A model generated the notes under the pieces. It was given only the letters and a program-made list of their open reading frames with translations. It did not search any database and was not told the origin of the DNA. This document shows positions 18,401 through 28,453 of a stretch of DNA of 64,000 bases, one piece after another. Location: contig CAUYUJ010014624.1 of NCBI GenBank assembly GCA_963575745.1, positions 178,985-242,984 of the forward strand. The letters are read 5' to 3'. Position 1 is the stretch's first letter; the number at the start of each line of letters is the position of its first letter. Source of the stretch: Prorocentrum cordatum. Its lineage: Eukaryota; Sar; Dinophyceae; Prorocentrales; Prorocentraceae. The position numbers were made by a program, and so were the translations under genes.

Positions 18401-21058
18401 TTCTCTCTGCAGGTCCTGTGGGATATCAAGCAGTTTTACGAACATGTGACCTATGATATTTTGGTTCGATCTGCCCAGTATTGCAAGTATCCTCTCTATT
18501 TGCTGCAGTTCGCCATAGGGACCTACCAGTGGCCAAGGCATCTTATGCTGGAAGGTCTAATGGACGCTGCTCTGTACCCTGGCCGTGGGATTGTAGCAGG
18601 ATCCACGACGGCCACCTATGAGGCAAAGGTCTTCCTCAAGCCAGGTGTGGACCGATTCACCACAAATATGTCTGATAGTGCTTCCCTCTCCCTCCACGTT
18701 GACGACCTCACTCTCCAACAGTGGGGAGATTGCATGGGGTGGGTGGTGGGGGCACTCAAAGAGTTGGCTGAATCGGTCCGTTCATATTTAGTAAATGATC
18801 TGCAGCTCCCGCTCGCCTACCACAAGTTTGGCATCGCTGCGTCGTCGGGGCCACTACTCAGGCTGGGTCGCGTGGCTCTCGGGGACCTCGCTGGAGCTCC
18901 TGATGATGGGGACGTCACGAACTTAGGCGTGGACTTCTCGGGAGGCCAACACAGACTCAGGAGGGGCACCAGAAGGACTCGAACCAAGAGGTGGATCAAA
19001 TACGGGGCTCGAAGGTGTAGGATGACCAGGCTCAAGATCAAGTCAGGGCACAGGAACAGGTTGTTCCAGACCAACTTGAAAGCAACACTAACGTACGGGG
19101 CTGAAGTCCACGCGTTTAGCCCACACCAGATCAAGGAGATCAGGGCCTCTGCTGGAAAAGACGCTGGGGTACTCTTCAAGGGGGCACAAGTGGACCTCGG
19201 TTGGGCTCTATCGACATATCTGGACCCGATAGACATAGCGAGCAGGAGCATAGCCAGGATCGCAGCAGAATGGTGGATGACTACGGCCTTCCACAAGCAC
19301 GAGCACGCCCACAAGGATGTGCTGAAGCCCGCCCTGCTCAGCAAAGCCTTGAACTCAGCTGCCCGCCACATTGAGGATACAAAAGGGAAAAATTGGTTCT
19401 TCCGCTCCAGAGGACCAATAACCGATGCCTTACTCTGGTGCGAGGAGGCTGGATGGAAGATGGTGAGCCCAGGGGTATTCCAGGACTCCATTGGGGACAC
19501 CCTCAATTTCACAGAGGTCAGCCCTGCCCTGGTATCCAGAAGATTTGCCACCCAGCTGAAAGATACGTACATCCAGAAATACGTTCGGGGAGTTTGTGAG
19601 AAGAACAATTGTGACACACAGGACCTTGAGACCCGAGGACTGTGGTGGGAGCTCATCAAGCAGAGGATGAACTCCACCAAGCTCGGGCTCACGCTTGTAG
19701 AAAAGCTCAGAGTGAAGCAGTTGTTTTGTGGAACCCTCCCGACGGGCGAGGCCCTCGCGAGGTGGGGTTTCAAATTTAACTCAGCGTGCAGTAGATGTGG
19801 CAATCTCGACACTGCGTGGCACCGCGTTTGGTCTTGCCCGTGCCCGCGTGCGTCTGCTGTCCGAAGTGAGGTTTTCCCTGAGGCTCTTATTCAACAAGCC
19901 CTGGAAGCTGGCCCAGGGTCGCTTCTGTTCAGCCGTGCCTGGGTCGCCAGGCCTGACCTGTCCGCGGAGCCCCCTGCCCAGGACTGGGTGCAATATATAA
20001 AATTTTTTGGTCCTGGGGGTGTGGAGACGGCGCCGTTCGATTTCCCACCTGGGGCTATGTTGTTTACTGATGGCTCGTGCTTGTTTCCCCAGCTCAAACC
20101 ATGTTCCAGAGCTGGATGTGCAGTCATTCAAGTGAACGAAGATGGCGAGCTGGTCAGAGGCATAAGGTCCCCTGTACCAGGCACGATGGAGCAGACTAGT
20201 GGGTCTGCGGAACATTGTGCCATCATGCTCGCCACCACTTACTCAGCAGATCAGTGCCAGTCAGGCGGGATTTTTGTTGATTACGCAACCCTCCTCAAAG
20301 CCACGAGGGCCCACCACTGGGCCCTGTCGGGGGCCAACCCGATGGCCCATGTTTGGCGGGAAGTGGCTCGGTGGTGCCCTGGGGACCCTCCCCGCCTCAC
20401 CAAGGTCAAGGCCCATAGGTCCGAGGAGGAAGTTGCCAGCGACCAGATTTTCTTTGTGCGAGGGAACAAGCTAGCAGACCACCATGCAGGGCTAGCAGCC
20501 CGCGCGCATGCATTCAGCAACAGGGTCACTGATGAGTGCATGGCCATTCCCAAACTGTACACTACCCTAATTCACGGGATGGGTAAAGTGCTTGGGGAGT
20601 GGCCCACGTTCGGGGAGTTGGGCGAGCTGGGGAGGGCTCGTTTGGGTCCCAGGGCCACTCCCAAGGCACGGACCCCGCACGAGGCTGTTTTCCACGAAGG
20701 CAAGAGAAGATGTAACTTGTGTTTTAGGTATCTGGGCCGCAAGGTTATATTAAGTCGGGACTGCAATGGTCTGAACCCGTCCCTTGCTGCTTTTCTGAGT
20801 GGTCCCAGGAACCACCACAACCTCCACGTGGCTTGGGTCGAGAGCTCGGGGCTCCCTGTCGTTTACTGCTTGAAGTGTGGTGCTTTTACCACGTGCAAGG
20901 CGGGCCCCAAGCTTCGTGGACCATGTGATGGGAAGGCATCGTCCGAGAGCAGGAAACTCAAACGCAGGATCCTGCCAGGAACTGGCCTACCCATCACCAA
21001 TTCCGTAGCTCTCCCACCCCGAGGCCGTGAACTCAGGGAGGTGAGGAGACCTACGTAA
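15404..21058 (+). CDS. LINE ORF2: APE-type endonuclease, reverse transcriptase, zinc motif and RNase H
   Basis: The ATG at 15404 overlaps the ORF1 end by 38 bases in another frame; the open frame extends back to 14261 but overlaps ORF1 there. The product is about 1,884 residues. The endonuclease spans residues ~328-545, with IVSCNANSW, ICIQEHRL, LAGDFNV, STVDYF and KPHRPVV. RT motif A is LWDIKQFYEHV (~1005), motif B GRGIVAGSTTA, and the catalytic motif is HVDD (~1099) instead of YADD. A zinc motif, CSRCGN-x6-H-x4-C, lies at ~1461. RNase H has FTDGS (~1554), SAEHCA, VDYATLLK and KAHR...NKLADHHAG. A Cys-rich end (CNLCF...CLKCG) may bind nucleic acid. All key acidic residues are present and the frame is intact, so the copy could be active. 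Confidence 0.85.
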   Translation: MLLSHRPHDRAFSRSVDVQGWVRRDSAPGSHSTQPTWSTTSATPPTPGTLSWPWTRPRNPTKAKQAQTQSDPDYVGARPRVGFPLEGTRPPRSSSPITTCGSTGLSTSTPTGPTTSSSPTPSGTYDGPPQLQAGLPSKPFAGFGPSQNAAARCSSNLAAHDLHGCPSQRIGTGTPSKHFAGSGKGQNADPYGAQRRHWRDPPSRGPGLDHDRSGPPHAAVGGSSFAGSYRARNSDYRFDIKGDKIPSSEDLACCLSAWDKMMRTNSGEAVVGIKQRWAQLREQLQGSQDLATRLHPEGQVRIRRPECASEPPRVGLSRDQPARKGAPNKFGIVSCNANSWRTAKQLLAHLPTLGDIICIQEHRLVQKFQEVSDRLQKQGWKVFGTKGLRLPSKKVSGGVMILVKGHLEAWSPNPELVPGRLCQCFVQHGALGILNVFCAYLHDSEGLSPRNIGILEAFGTAAGKMGFPYILAGDFNVCPLTVTLSFPLHVIKGVVRADPTAPSCVMTIDGKHCESTVDYFLLYRHLDAAVLTVDTDLDTTLKPHRPVVLQLGTGTQDITIQVPKAYQKIPTKPLIGPLQEHPNYNVVLGVLEDFYEHLGGVDAEHVTIDGDLRDKGIQTLNETYAMWNKLAWQELKQVTGTSPTGVHGGYPMEWDVKPLSAVLATRTRSFPQPPRAIGWVLGRLTEISSLRNQGKTPGKDAYLGTLVMQLVNISSHGGPFRSAWKDGSVFWHPVLRCLGVILMVDPEGANNLITDMIQFVKDFKNCVFLSGDQLDWAGWKEWCQQAVEEHGAREAHRFLKGVEVPKAHTRPPGEPTETEVKELLHSISIRARLENQRVLWKKVWSASDQPRARFEFVQGGIPVGRRAQVDTIRGSARCFKESTCTPDGWHPKHLSLLSDDGLLVVSLIFQLMQVTCAAPAQVQRLVVLLAPKPDPTARRPLGHFGGFVRVFGKIQKQAAKDWETKYGMDAGFSMAPRRSPSDTVWRQAVIAEHQGNSGGFSLQVLWDIKQFYEHVTYDILVRSAQYCKYPLYLLQFAIGTYQWPRHLMLEGLMDAALYPGRGIVAGSTTATYEAKVFLKPGVDRFTTNMSDSASLSLHVDDLTLQQWGDCMGWVVGALKELAESVRSYLVNDLQLPLAYHKFGIAASSGPLLRLGRVALGDLAGAPDDGDVTNLGVDFSGGQHRLRRGTRRTRTKRWIKYGARRCRMTRLKIKSGHRNRLFQTNLKATLTYGAEVHAFSPHQIKEIRASAGKDAGVLFKGAQVDLGWALSTYLDPIDIASRSIARIAAEWWMTTAFHKHEHAHKDVLKPALLSKALNSAARHIEDTKGKNWFFRSRGPITDALLWCEEAGWKMVSPGVFQDSIGDTLNFTEVSPALVSRRFATQLKDTYIQKYVRGVCEKNNCDTQDLETRGLWWELIKQRMNSTKLGLTLVEKLRVKQLFCGTLPTGEALARWGFKFNSACSRCGNLDTAWHRVWSCPCPRASAVRSEVFPEALIQQALEAGPGSLLFSRAWVARPDLSAEPPAQDWVQYIKFFGPGGVETAPFDFPPGAMLFTDGSCLFPQLKPCSRAGCAVIQVNEDGELVRGIRSPVPGTMEQTSGSAEHCAIMLATTYSADQCQSGGIFVDYATLLKATRAHHWALSGANPMAHVWREVARWCPGDPPRLTKVKAHRSEEEVASDQIFFVRGNKLADHHAGLAARAHAFSNRVTDECMAIPKLYTTLIHGMGKVLGEWPTFGELGELGRARLGPRATPKARTPHEAVFHEGKRRCNLCFRYLGRKVILSRDCNGLNPSLAAFLSGPRNHHNLHVAWVESSGLPVVYCLKCGAFTTCKAGPKLRGPCDGKASSESRKLKRRILPGTGLPITNSVALPPRGRELREVRRPT
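15783..16080 (+). repeat. Tandem repeat (about 115 bp) in the ORF1-ORF2 junction
   Basis: Segments containing CCGTCCAAAC-TTTTGCTGGAT and AGGTCAGAACGCAG-type sequence recur at about 15811 and 15930, with a partial third (GTTTTGCTGGATCG) near 16073. In the ORF2 frame they read SKPFAGFG, SKHFAGSG and SSFAGSYR. Confidence 0.6.
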
Positions 21059-21134
21059 AATTTTATTCGTGAGTGTACTGTGCTTGTACGGTACACCACC
21101 AACCGAGTAACCGAGTAACCGAGGAGGAGGAGGG

Positions 21135-21568
21135 GAAGAAGGGAGAGGCGGATTGAGGACAATACGGATTATTATGCTTGTTAGGCCAAGGAGTAGGATG
21201 GAGGAGGAGGAGGAGGAGGAGTATTGGGATACGGAGGGGGACGAGGAGGAGGAGGAGGAGGCGAGGATGAGGATGATTACGAAGAGGAGAGAAAGGATGA
21301 GGAGGACGAGGAGGAGGATCGGAGGATGAGGAGGACGCTGATGAAGAGTGGCAGCGGCTGCAGCAGCAGGGGAAGGGAGCAGCGGCAAGAGGAAGGTGAC
21401 GAGGAGTAAAATGTGGGGACGGTGGGCCGCTGGCGAGCCGTCCCCCTCCTCAATCCTCGTCCCCTTGCTCCTCCTACTGCCCGGCCGGCCGGCCCGCCAC
21501 TCTGCTCGCGCTCCGCATTATATTATCCACGCTTCGCGCCTCATGTCCCCGCAGCCCATCTTGAAACG
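21135..21568. other. Purine-rich low-complexity spacer after the LINE
   Basis: GAG/GAT-type tracts to about 21410, then a GC-rich stretch without a supported frame. Confidence 0.5.
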
Positions 21569-21766
21569 ATGATGGGGGAGCGGGGGGCCGACGCTGTAAG
21601 GATGTCGAAAATGGTGGGGTTCGAGATCGATCCTAAGTGCGGGGCATCCCCTACCTGGCCCCAAAGCGTTTCTGGCTTCCTGGATACGAAGGGGGGCGAC
21701 GACGAATGCGAAGACGACGACGACGATGCAGGGATCGTCGAAAACGAATACGAAAGGGACAACTAG
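21569..21766 (+). CDS. Possible small acidic ORF (65 codons)
   Basis: A short frame from ATGATGG with a mixed composition (GFEIDPKCGASPTWPQSVSG), ending in an Asp/Glu-rich tail and TAG. It has no recognised domain and nothing but composition supports it. It may be a fragment or chance. Confidence 0.2.
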   Translation: MMGERGADAVRMSKMVGFEIDPKCGASPTWPQSVSGFLDTKGGDDECEDDDDDAGIVENEYERDN

Positions 21767-21880
21767 CAGGACTGCGGCGAAGACGATGAGGAAGAGGAGG
21801 AACAGGAGGAGGGGGATGAGGAGGAGGAGGGGGATGAGGGAGAGGAGGAGGGAGTAGGAGGAGGAGGATGAGGAGGATTA

Positions 21881-21910
21881 TCCGTTTTGGCTCAAATCCA
21901 TTGGCTCGGG
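21881..21910 (+). promoter_or_regulatory. Two truncated relict DinoSL-like segments
   Basis: TCCG joined directly to TTTTGGCTCAA (DinoSL lacking six internal bases), then TCCA-TTGGCTCGG about 15 bases later. The tandem layout resembles 14038-14082 in a more decayed state. Confidence 0.5.
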
Positions 21911-22797
21911 CCCAAACCGGGTATCATATGGTCAGCGGTGTTGCGGCCATCCTTTGATCCAGCGTGTTTGGACGCTGTTCGAGACCCCTGTAGCTGTAGC
22001 GTGGGTTTCTAGGGGCACATCAATCGGTGGAAGAGCTTGGTGAGCGCGAAATCGCGACATAAACTGCTGTTTGCTATGATTTCGGGCTCTGGGTGCGCTT
22101 CCATCGGCGGTGAAAACGCAATTCCGACAACGAGCACTGGCTGTTCACAGGCGCCGCTGACAAAATGAGGTGTGTTGCGCTGAGCTGCCCTGAGAAGTTG
22201 CTGTTTGCTGGCGTTCGCCGCCGCCTCGTCAGTTTTCCAATGCGTTCTGGGTTATTTCAGTGCGCGTTTGCCCGTGCACGCAGATTCCTGGTAGATGCCT
22301 GTTGGCGGCGCGTTCCCAACATCGCTTCCCCGAAACCGCCCCCCCAGTGTTGGCCCCATGGCCGCTGCTACCTGGCACGACATCTTCGGCATCATACAAT
22401 TGAGTTGTCTGTTATTGTGGAGAGGCTTCTGCCCGCGAGAGCGGCGCGACAAGACGCCGTTCTCGCGCCCCTCGGATAAAGCTCAACAAGCGTGGGCCGA
22501 CCGCAGGGCCCTCGAGGGCCCCCCCTTGCCAGCCCGCGGTGCCCGCGGATTGGACAGCGCGGTGGAAAGTTTTTTCTTTCCCCGCCTGGAACGAGGGCCC
22601 CGGGTGCTGCTGGAAGCGCAACATTATCCCGGGGGAGGCGACTGGCCCCGCGCAAAGACGGAAGGGGGGAGGAGGAGGAGGAGGAAGAAGAGGAGGGGGG
22701 GGGGATGAGGAGGAGCAGGAGGAGGATTTCTTGGTTGCACCTCGCTTTGTTTCTGCGCCCCCTGTTCCCCCCCCGCTCTCCTTTGCGCGCCCCCCAG
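21911..22797. other. Leader-downstream region of uncertain coding status
   Basis: Between the decayed leaders and the supported exon at 22798. Contains a GAG run (22666-22720) and then a pyrimidine-rich stretch ending CCCCCCAG that looks like a 3' splice site. A start for the downstream gene could not be identified. Confidence 0.4.
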
Positions 22798-23604
22798 GTG
22801 ACGACGCAGACGTCGACGAGTTCTCGGCGGGCGAGGCCAACGAGCAGGCGCTCGCTGCAGGACGTGATCGCCATCATCCTGCGCAGCGCAGGCCGCGTCT
22901 CGCCTGCGCTGAGCGCCCCCGGCATCGCGATCGGCGCATTCAAGGTCGACTGGTGGCGCGCCGTGGACCAGGGGGTCGGGGCGGACTTCGTGGGGGCCTT
23001 GCTCTGGCACATCATGAAGAAGCTCCCAGGGCGCCGCCGCGCGCAACAGAGCGACGACATGCGGGGGCTCATCCAGGCGCACTACGACGCGCACACGACG
23101 CCCGGCCGCCTCCACGACTTCAACGAGCGCACGGTGAAGCCCGAGAAAGCGCACCCGAAGTTCCGCGGCCAGGCGGCCATCTTGAGGCATATGATCCCAT
23201 TCTGCAAGGAAGCGGCCGAGACGCATTGCGTTTCTTGGAGTGCCGTGGGCGACGCCGCGCTGAACGCCATGCGCCACTTGCGCTCCTGCTACCACACGTT
23301 GAGCGGCATGTGCATCTTCAGAAAGGATATGATGCGTGAGTCCGCCAGCAGGGTCGTGACCTCGCCTTCCTCTCTTGCTGCGTTGCAGCCGAGGAATTGG
23401 CGCGCCAAGCCGAAGGCGCGCCTGCTCCTCGAGACGGCCTTTGCGGGAGGGCAGCCGTCGCTGTGCTGGACCTACAGGGGCGGGGACTTCGAGGGCAGCG
23501 TGGGCCACGTGGCGAAGAGGCGCGGCTCCCCGCTCTCAGCGACGGGCTTCTCCCGAGCGGTGATCGCGCGCCGCCGCGTGCAGCCGATGTTGCGGCTCGC
23601 GTGA
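22798..23604 (+). CDS. C-terminal part of a large dinoflagellate ORF superfamily of unknown function
   Basis: The frame carries recognisable blocks: LQDVIAIILRS, GADFVGALLWHIMKKLPG, IQAHYDAHTTPGRLHDFNE, FRGQAAILRHMIPFCKEAA, AMRHLRSCYHTLSG, and a C-terminal CWTYRGGDFEGSVGHVAKRR...SRAVIARR. From memory, this order (an LGVxxDFLG-like block, K-LPG, a DE/D-FxGSVxxLARRRG-like end) matches a highly repeated dinoflagellate hypothetical-protein superfamily. No catalytic function is established to my knowledge. Third positions are strongly G/C throughout. The N-terminal half is missing or lies in unrecognised exons. An insert-like stretch (23336-23388) starts GTGAGT and ends TTGCAG, but removing it breaks the frame, so I leave it in. 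Confidence 0.55.
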   Translation: MTTQTSTSSRRARPTSRRSLQDVIAIILRSAGRVSPALSAPGIAIGAFKVDWWRAVDQGVGADFVGALLWHIMKKLPGRRRAQQSDDMRGLIQAHYDAHTTPGRLHDFNERTVKPEKAHPKFRGQAAILRHMIPFCKEAAETHCVSWSAVGDAALNAMRHLRSCYHTLSGMCIFRKDMMRESASRVVTSPSSLAALQPRNWRAKPKARLLLETAFAGGQPSLCWTYRGGDFEGSVGHVAKRRGSPLSATGFSRAVIARRRVQPMLRLA

Positions 23605-23855
23605 CTGCCGCGCGCGCGGACAGAACAAGTGCACGCGCCACGGCGTTGCAGAGGAGCGGCGCCTCCTGCTCCACCAGGGCGCACGCGCCCTCTTCAGGAG
23701 GTCGCACCTCCTTTTTCGAATGTTATACCGTGCTGGAGCATGCGTCGACGCTGATTGTCGCTAAATATCAGCGTCGGCGCAAAGTTCAAAGGATGATAAG
23801 TTTAAGCCCGACTACTAAATAAGCAGCTGCACTAAATAAGCATAGATGGATCTAC
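23605..23855. other. 3' flank of the superfamily ORF
   Basis: No gene or structured signal seen before the GA microsatellite. Confidence 0.4.
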
Positions 23856-24213
<358 letters not shown>

Positions 24214-27200
24214 ACCGGACAAGTAGGCGGACCAGGGTCCGTCCGCGAGGCGCACTGCGGTGCGACAACTCGCCAAACACTATGTGCGGCGGTGCAGCCT
24301 TGAGATGCGAGGGCGGGCAACAAACCCCCTCCCCCGGCGCAATGCGACAGACGCTACAGACGGCGGACAGACGGTGAAGATCTCACGTGTCAGACCGCGT
24401 GACGAAGAAGGCCCCGACAAGAAAGGCGACGTGCTGACACGTGGCTAGGCGGCTTGGCAGACCGCCAGTTGGGCGCTCGGCCGCAACGCGGCGCGCAGGG
24501 ACGGGGCACCCCCCGCCCCCACGCCCTGACACCGTGGACGCGGGGCCACGCGTACACACGGGCAGGCAGAATGGCGGAGATTAGCGCGGGGCACCAGGCG
24601 GAGCGCCGCGGAGCGATGACAGCATAGCGTGGAGGGTGAGTGGCGGCGCAGCACCATCGGGCGAGGGTGTAAGCAGCTCGGCGAAGGCACGCCCGGCGCG
24701 GTGGAGGCGCCGGAGCAGCGGGCCTTGACGGGCTTGAGCAGCGGCAAGGTCGGCGGCGAGAGCAGCACACCTCTGCTGAAGAGCGGCCATAGACTGGGAC
24801 AGCTCGGTTTCGCGGTCGGTGAGGGGCGGCTGCTCTGTGCCTGCGGCCGCGGGCCTCGTGGCAGGGGCGAGGTCATCGGTGCGCCTGGCCAGGTGGTGGA
24901 CCAGCGCGGCGCGGCGATCCGTGTGCTGGCGGCCGTCGCCCTTGAGAGGCGACTGGAGGGTAACGCGCGGTCCCAGGGCTGAAGCCGCTAGGGCCACGCC
25001 CCGTGAGGGCGGAGGAGCCGCAGCCTCGCACCCAGCAACAGTAAAAGCGTGGACGGGGTGCGACGGCCTGACTGGCTCAGTGCCCTGCGGGGGGGCTGGA
25101 GCCGCCCCCGCGGGCTGGCGCTGGTGGGGGGACGGGGTGGGTGGCACGGGGGGACCAATCATGATGCCGTGCGAGGGCTCGGAGGTCGGCCGCGTGGTCG
25201 GGTGGCGTCTCGATGGAGCGGCATCGTCGGCAGCGTGGGGTGTCGGCGGGGCGTCGTCTATGCTGCCACTCAATCCGAGGGGATCATAAAGGTCCTCGTC
25301 GGCGTCTTGACGGTGAGCGACATCATCATGTGGGTGCGATGTCGCTCTCGGTGGCGGAGTCGAGGTGGGCGTCGAGAGGCTGCCCGACGGGGCAGGGTTG
25401 GCGCTGGCTGGGCCGTCGTCCAAGAAGTCTAAACCCCCGCCGAAGCCGAACGGGTCGTCCTCCTGTTCGTCGAGCATCGCCCGTTGGGCCTCGGCCCAGA
25501 GCTCATCCGGGTTCTGCGGGATGTATGGTCCAGCCACGGGTGGTGCCTGGTCCGACAGCAGGGGGTTCGGTTCCATTTTGCTGAGTTCCGCTGCTGTAAA
25601 CCCAGCCCTGCGGTGTGGGAGCGGCAGAGTACGGTGTCTGCGCTCGTAGATAGCGACAGCGACCCCATGAAGCACGGTCGCTTGGCGATGTCGTGTTTTG
25701 GCAGCTTCAACAATGTCGTCGGGAAGGTTGTGCGTGCGTGCCGCCGCTGTGGCAAGGGCGTCGGCCTGACGGTTGAACTCCTCCGCGATGGGCCCGATGA
25801 GCCCAAGGTCGATGCCCAGGTCTCCCAGGTGGCTGGCGATTTTTTCGACGCGAAACATGTTGGGCTTGGCCATAACACATCGGTGGATCTTTTCCCAGAG
25901 CTCCGCGTGCGTGCCCTGCGGCGCTGGATGTCCGTCGATGATGCTTTGGAACCCATCGACCACCGCCTGGTTGTCCACGAAAACGTGCACGGGCCGTTCG
26001 GCACATGCCGTAAGGTGGACAATGGCGAGGGTCTCCGCAACCTGGGCGTTCTGCGTTAGGCCGTGAACGCGTGCACTGTAGTTCATGCGGTGGTCGATGC
26101 CGTAGTAGACGCCGTAGCCCGCTCGTGCTAGCAATGGGATGGCTTGGTTGGTGCACGCACCGTCCGTGGCAGCATAGACCCATGTCCAACCAGTGTCGTA
26201 GTCAAGGTAGGTGGTGTAGGTGTCCTGGGCTGAAGCCGCAGGATCACCCTCAGGGGAGGGCCGCGGAATGGGCTGCGGCAGCGGGTCCCTCGCGAGGTCG
26301 GCCTGCAGGTCGAGGAGGGCTGGGTCTTCGTCGAAGAGGCCGCAGTGTCTTGTGTGCGGCGGAAGACGGGCCCACTGGTCGTCACTGATGAGGGTGGTGA
26401 GAGGGAGTCTTTCTCGGGCCCAGCACTTACAGTCGCGGACAGTGTGCTCCTGAGTTTCCTCTTCCTCGTCACAGTAGCGGCACATGGGGCTGGGGTCTGC
26501 CGACGTGTTTGATCGGGATCGTCGCTGTTGGGTGTGGTCCCCGCCCGACAGGTAGTTCAGGAGGAGCGCCAGCTGCCAGGCAGTGCATGTGGCTGCTCCT
26601 TTAGTTCGCGCGAGCCACGTGCTGGCGAAGAGGTCAAGGCCCTGTCTGACGGAGGCGAGGTAGCCAAGGTCGTGTCGCCGTGGCTTGATCTTCCGCAGAA
26701 ATGCCCTGCGTTGTGAGGCCCGCAGCATGTGCAGGAAGGCGTTTTGGGGTAGATTCAGCCAGCTGATCGGGCAGCCCCAGTCGTCGTACATGATGCCAAA
26801 TGTGGGCCAGGTCCATCGGAGCTGCTGTAGCGACTGGACGAGTCGCCCGACGGGTCCTCCACCAAACAGGGTCTGGACGTGGTGTTGGAGGTCTCTGGCG
26901 AGCCCGCAGAGTGTAACGTCGCGGTTAACCTGTCGCCGCAGGCACAGGAATGCTTCACGCTGCGTGATGGCGTCGATCTCAAGGGCGTGTCCCGGCACGC
27001 ACACGGCCATGAGAGTCCAGAACTCGACCCACTTGTTCCCCTTGGGGCGGATAGCCGCCTTGAGGGCGTGGTTGTAGGCAGTCTTGGCTGGGCCTGATGG
27101 TGCTTGAATGTCGGTGCCCGTGGTGCAGACGCTGGCAGCCAGGGATCGGGCGTGCCGCGCCTTGATAAGCATCGGCGACGGGAGCTTGCCAATGCGCGGC

Positions 27201-28453
27201 AGGCGAATAGTCGCCCTCCGTACACGGGCGTCTGCGGTGGCCGTGAGGTTAAGCGCGGCTGGAGCCGGCGCTGCCTCAGCGTTGATGTAACTCCCGACGA
27301 GCTTGAAGGAATCGACCACACGTAGGGGGCGATCCGCCAGCGTGAGCTGGGTAACGGCGGCGTGAAGCTCGTCAGTGAGCGCCAACCCTGCCACTTTACC
27401 AGGGTGAATGCGTTGACCTGAGAATCGGTCAAACTTGGCGGTTTCGTCGAGAGATTTCTGCAGCTCAGGAGCGGTGTGGGTAGTGGAGTTGCTGTCGTCA
27501 ACGAAGGTAGTGCTGAGTGATCGAGGAACGTATCGGTGCTGCCTCTTCGTCCACACGCACATGAGCAGCTTGATGTCATCCAGGGACCACGAGCTGCCCT
27601 GGAGGTGACCGTTTGTCCTGGCCAGGTCCCTGGAGTACGCTCCGTTCATGCGGATGTAGCGTTTGTGGTGTCTGTAGAAATTTCGGCGGACAGTAACGAT
27701 GTCTTGTGGACACCCCGCGTGCAGCGCAAGGTTTAGACAGATGTCCGTGATGAGGTAGTCGAAGCACTTCTGTCGGTCAAGGGCAGCTCCAGCTAAGGGG
27801 AGGAGTAAAGTCCTGGCGTGTTCGATGCGCAGGGCGAGAGAGGTGCTGACATCCCCAATGGTGGCTTTGGGAACAGCGCCGAAGCTCGTGGCATGGGTCC
27901 ATCCTTGCCGCCAGGTCGTGAGGCTACGGTAGGCTGGCGCTTCCCACGCATACATCCATACGGAAAGAACCGAGAGAAGTCGTTGGTCCGTCGGGAGTTC
28001 CCCTCGGCCTTTTCGGAGGCACGGGTTTGGCACGTGCAGGAGGGGCTCGGGGATGGTGCCAGTGCGTTGCATAGCACGTAAGACGCTGGCGAAGAGGCGA
28101 AGGATGTCGTCGGGTAACTCCTTAGCCTCCTTAGTTGTCCAGCCGTCGAGTCCCCCCGCGCGGCGCGGTGAACGGGTGCGAATGAAGTGGATGAGTTGGT
28201 CGTCGGTGAGGTGGAAGGGGGCTGCTGGTGATGGCGTAGGCAGCTCTTGGCGGTATTCGTCGTAGAAGTCCGCCCACGTCGGCATAGCTTCGGCGTCATG
28301 GCCCGCGCGAGCGCGGTACCTGCCCAAGATGGGCTCCCAGGTGTCGACCATGAGCTTAAGCATGTCTTTGGTGTTGGCAACAATAGCGTTGGCGGGGAGG
28401 GCGTCGGGAACCTGGGCAGGTGGTGGGTCACGAGTGTGGCCGTCGTCGTTGTC
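24214..28453 (-). mobile_element. Non-LTR retroelement (RT + RNase H, no endonuclease) inserted into a (GA)n microsatellite
   Basis: About 4.24 kb of complex sequence interrupts one GA microsatellite. The 16-bp AGAGAGAAGGAGAGAG, distinguished by its AAGG interruption, flanks both ends and is read as a target-site duplication. In the element's sense the body begins GACAACGACGACGG and ends TTGTCCGG, with no poly(A). Coding starts immediately at the 5' end with the RT N-terminal region, so the copy is either 5'-truncated or belongs to an endonuclease-less type. Confidence 0.8.

Larger units (their letters stand above)
14038..21120 (+). mobile_element. Full-length non-LTR retrotransposon (LINE) beginning at a DinoSL
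   Basis: The element starts exactly with a perfect DinoSL (14038-14059) and ends with two copies of CGAGTAAC (21104-21119), a tandem 3' tail of the kind many LINEs carry. It is flanked by the direct repeat GAGGAGGAGGAGGG at 14024-14037 and 21121-21134, read as a 14-bp target-site duplication within a GAG microsatellite. Between are ORF1 (zinc/coiled-coil) and ORF2 (endonuclease, RT, zinc motif, RNase H). The low complexity of the duplicated target slightly weakens the boundary call, but both ends coincide with independent landmarks. Confidence 0.8.

Noticed and set aside
23336-23388. 53-bp GTGAGT...TTGCAG intron in the superfamily ORF
   Set aside because: Removing it destroys the C-terminal CWTYRGGDFEGSV frame, which reads correctly unspliced.
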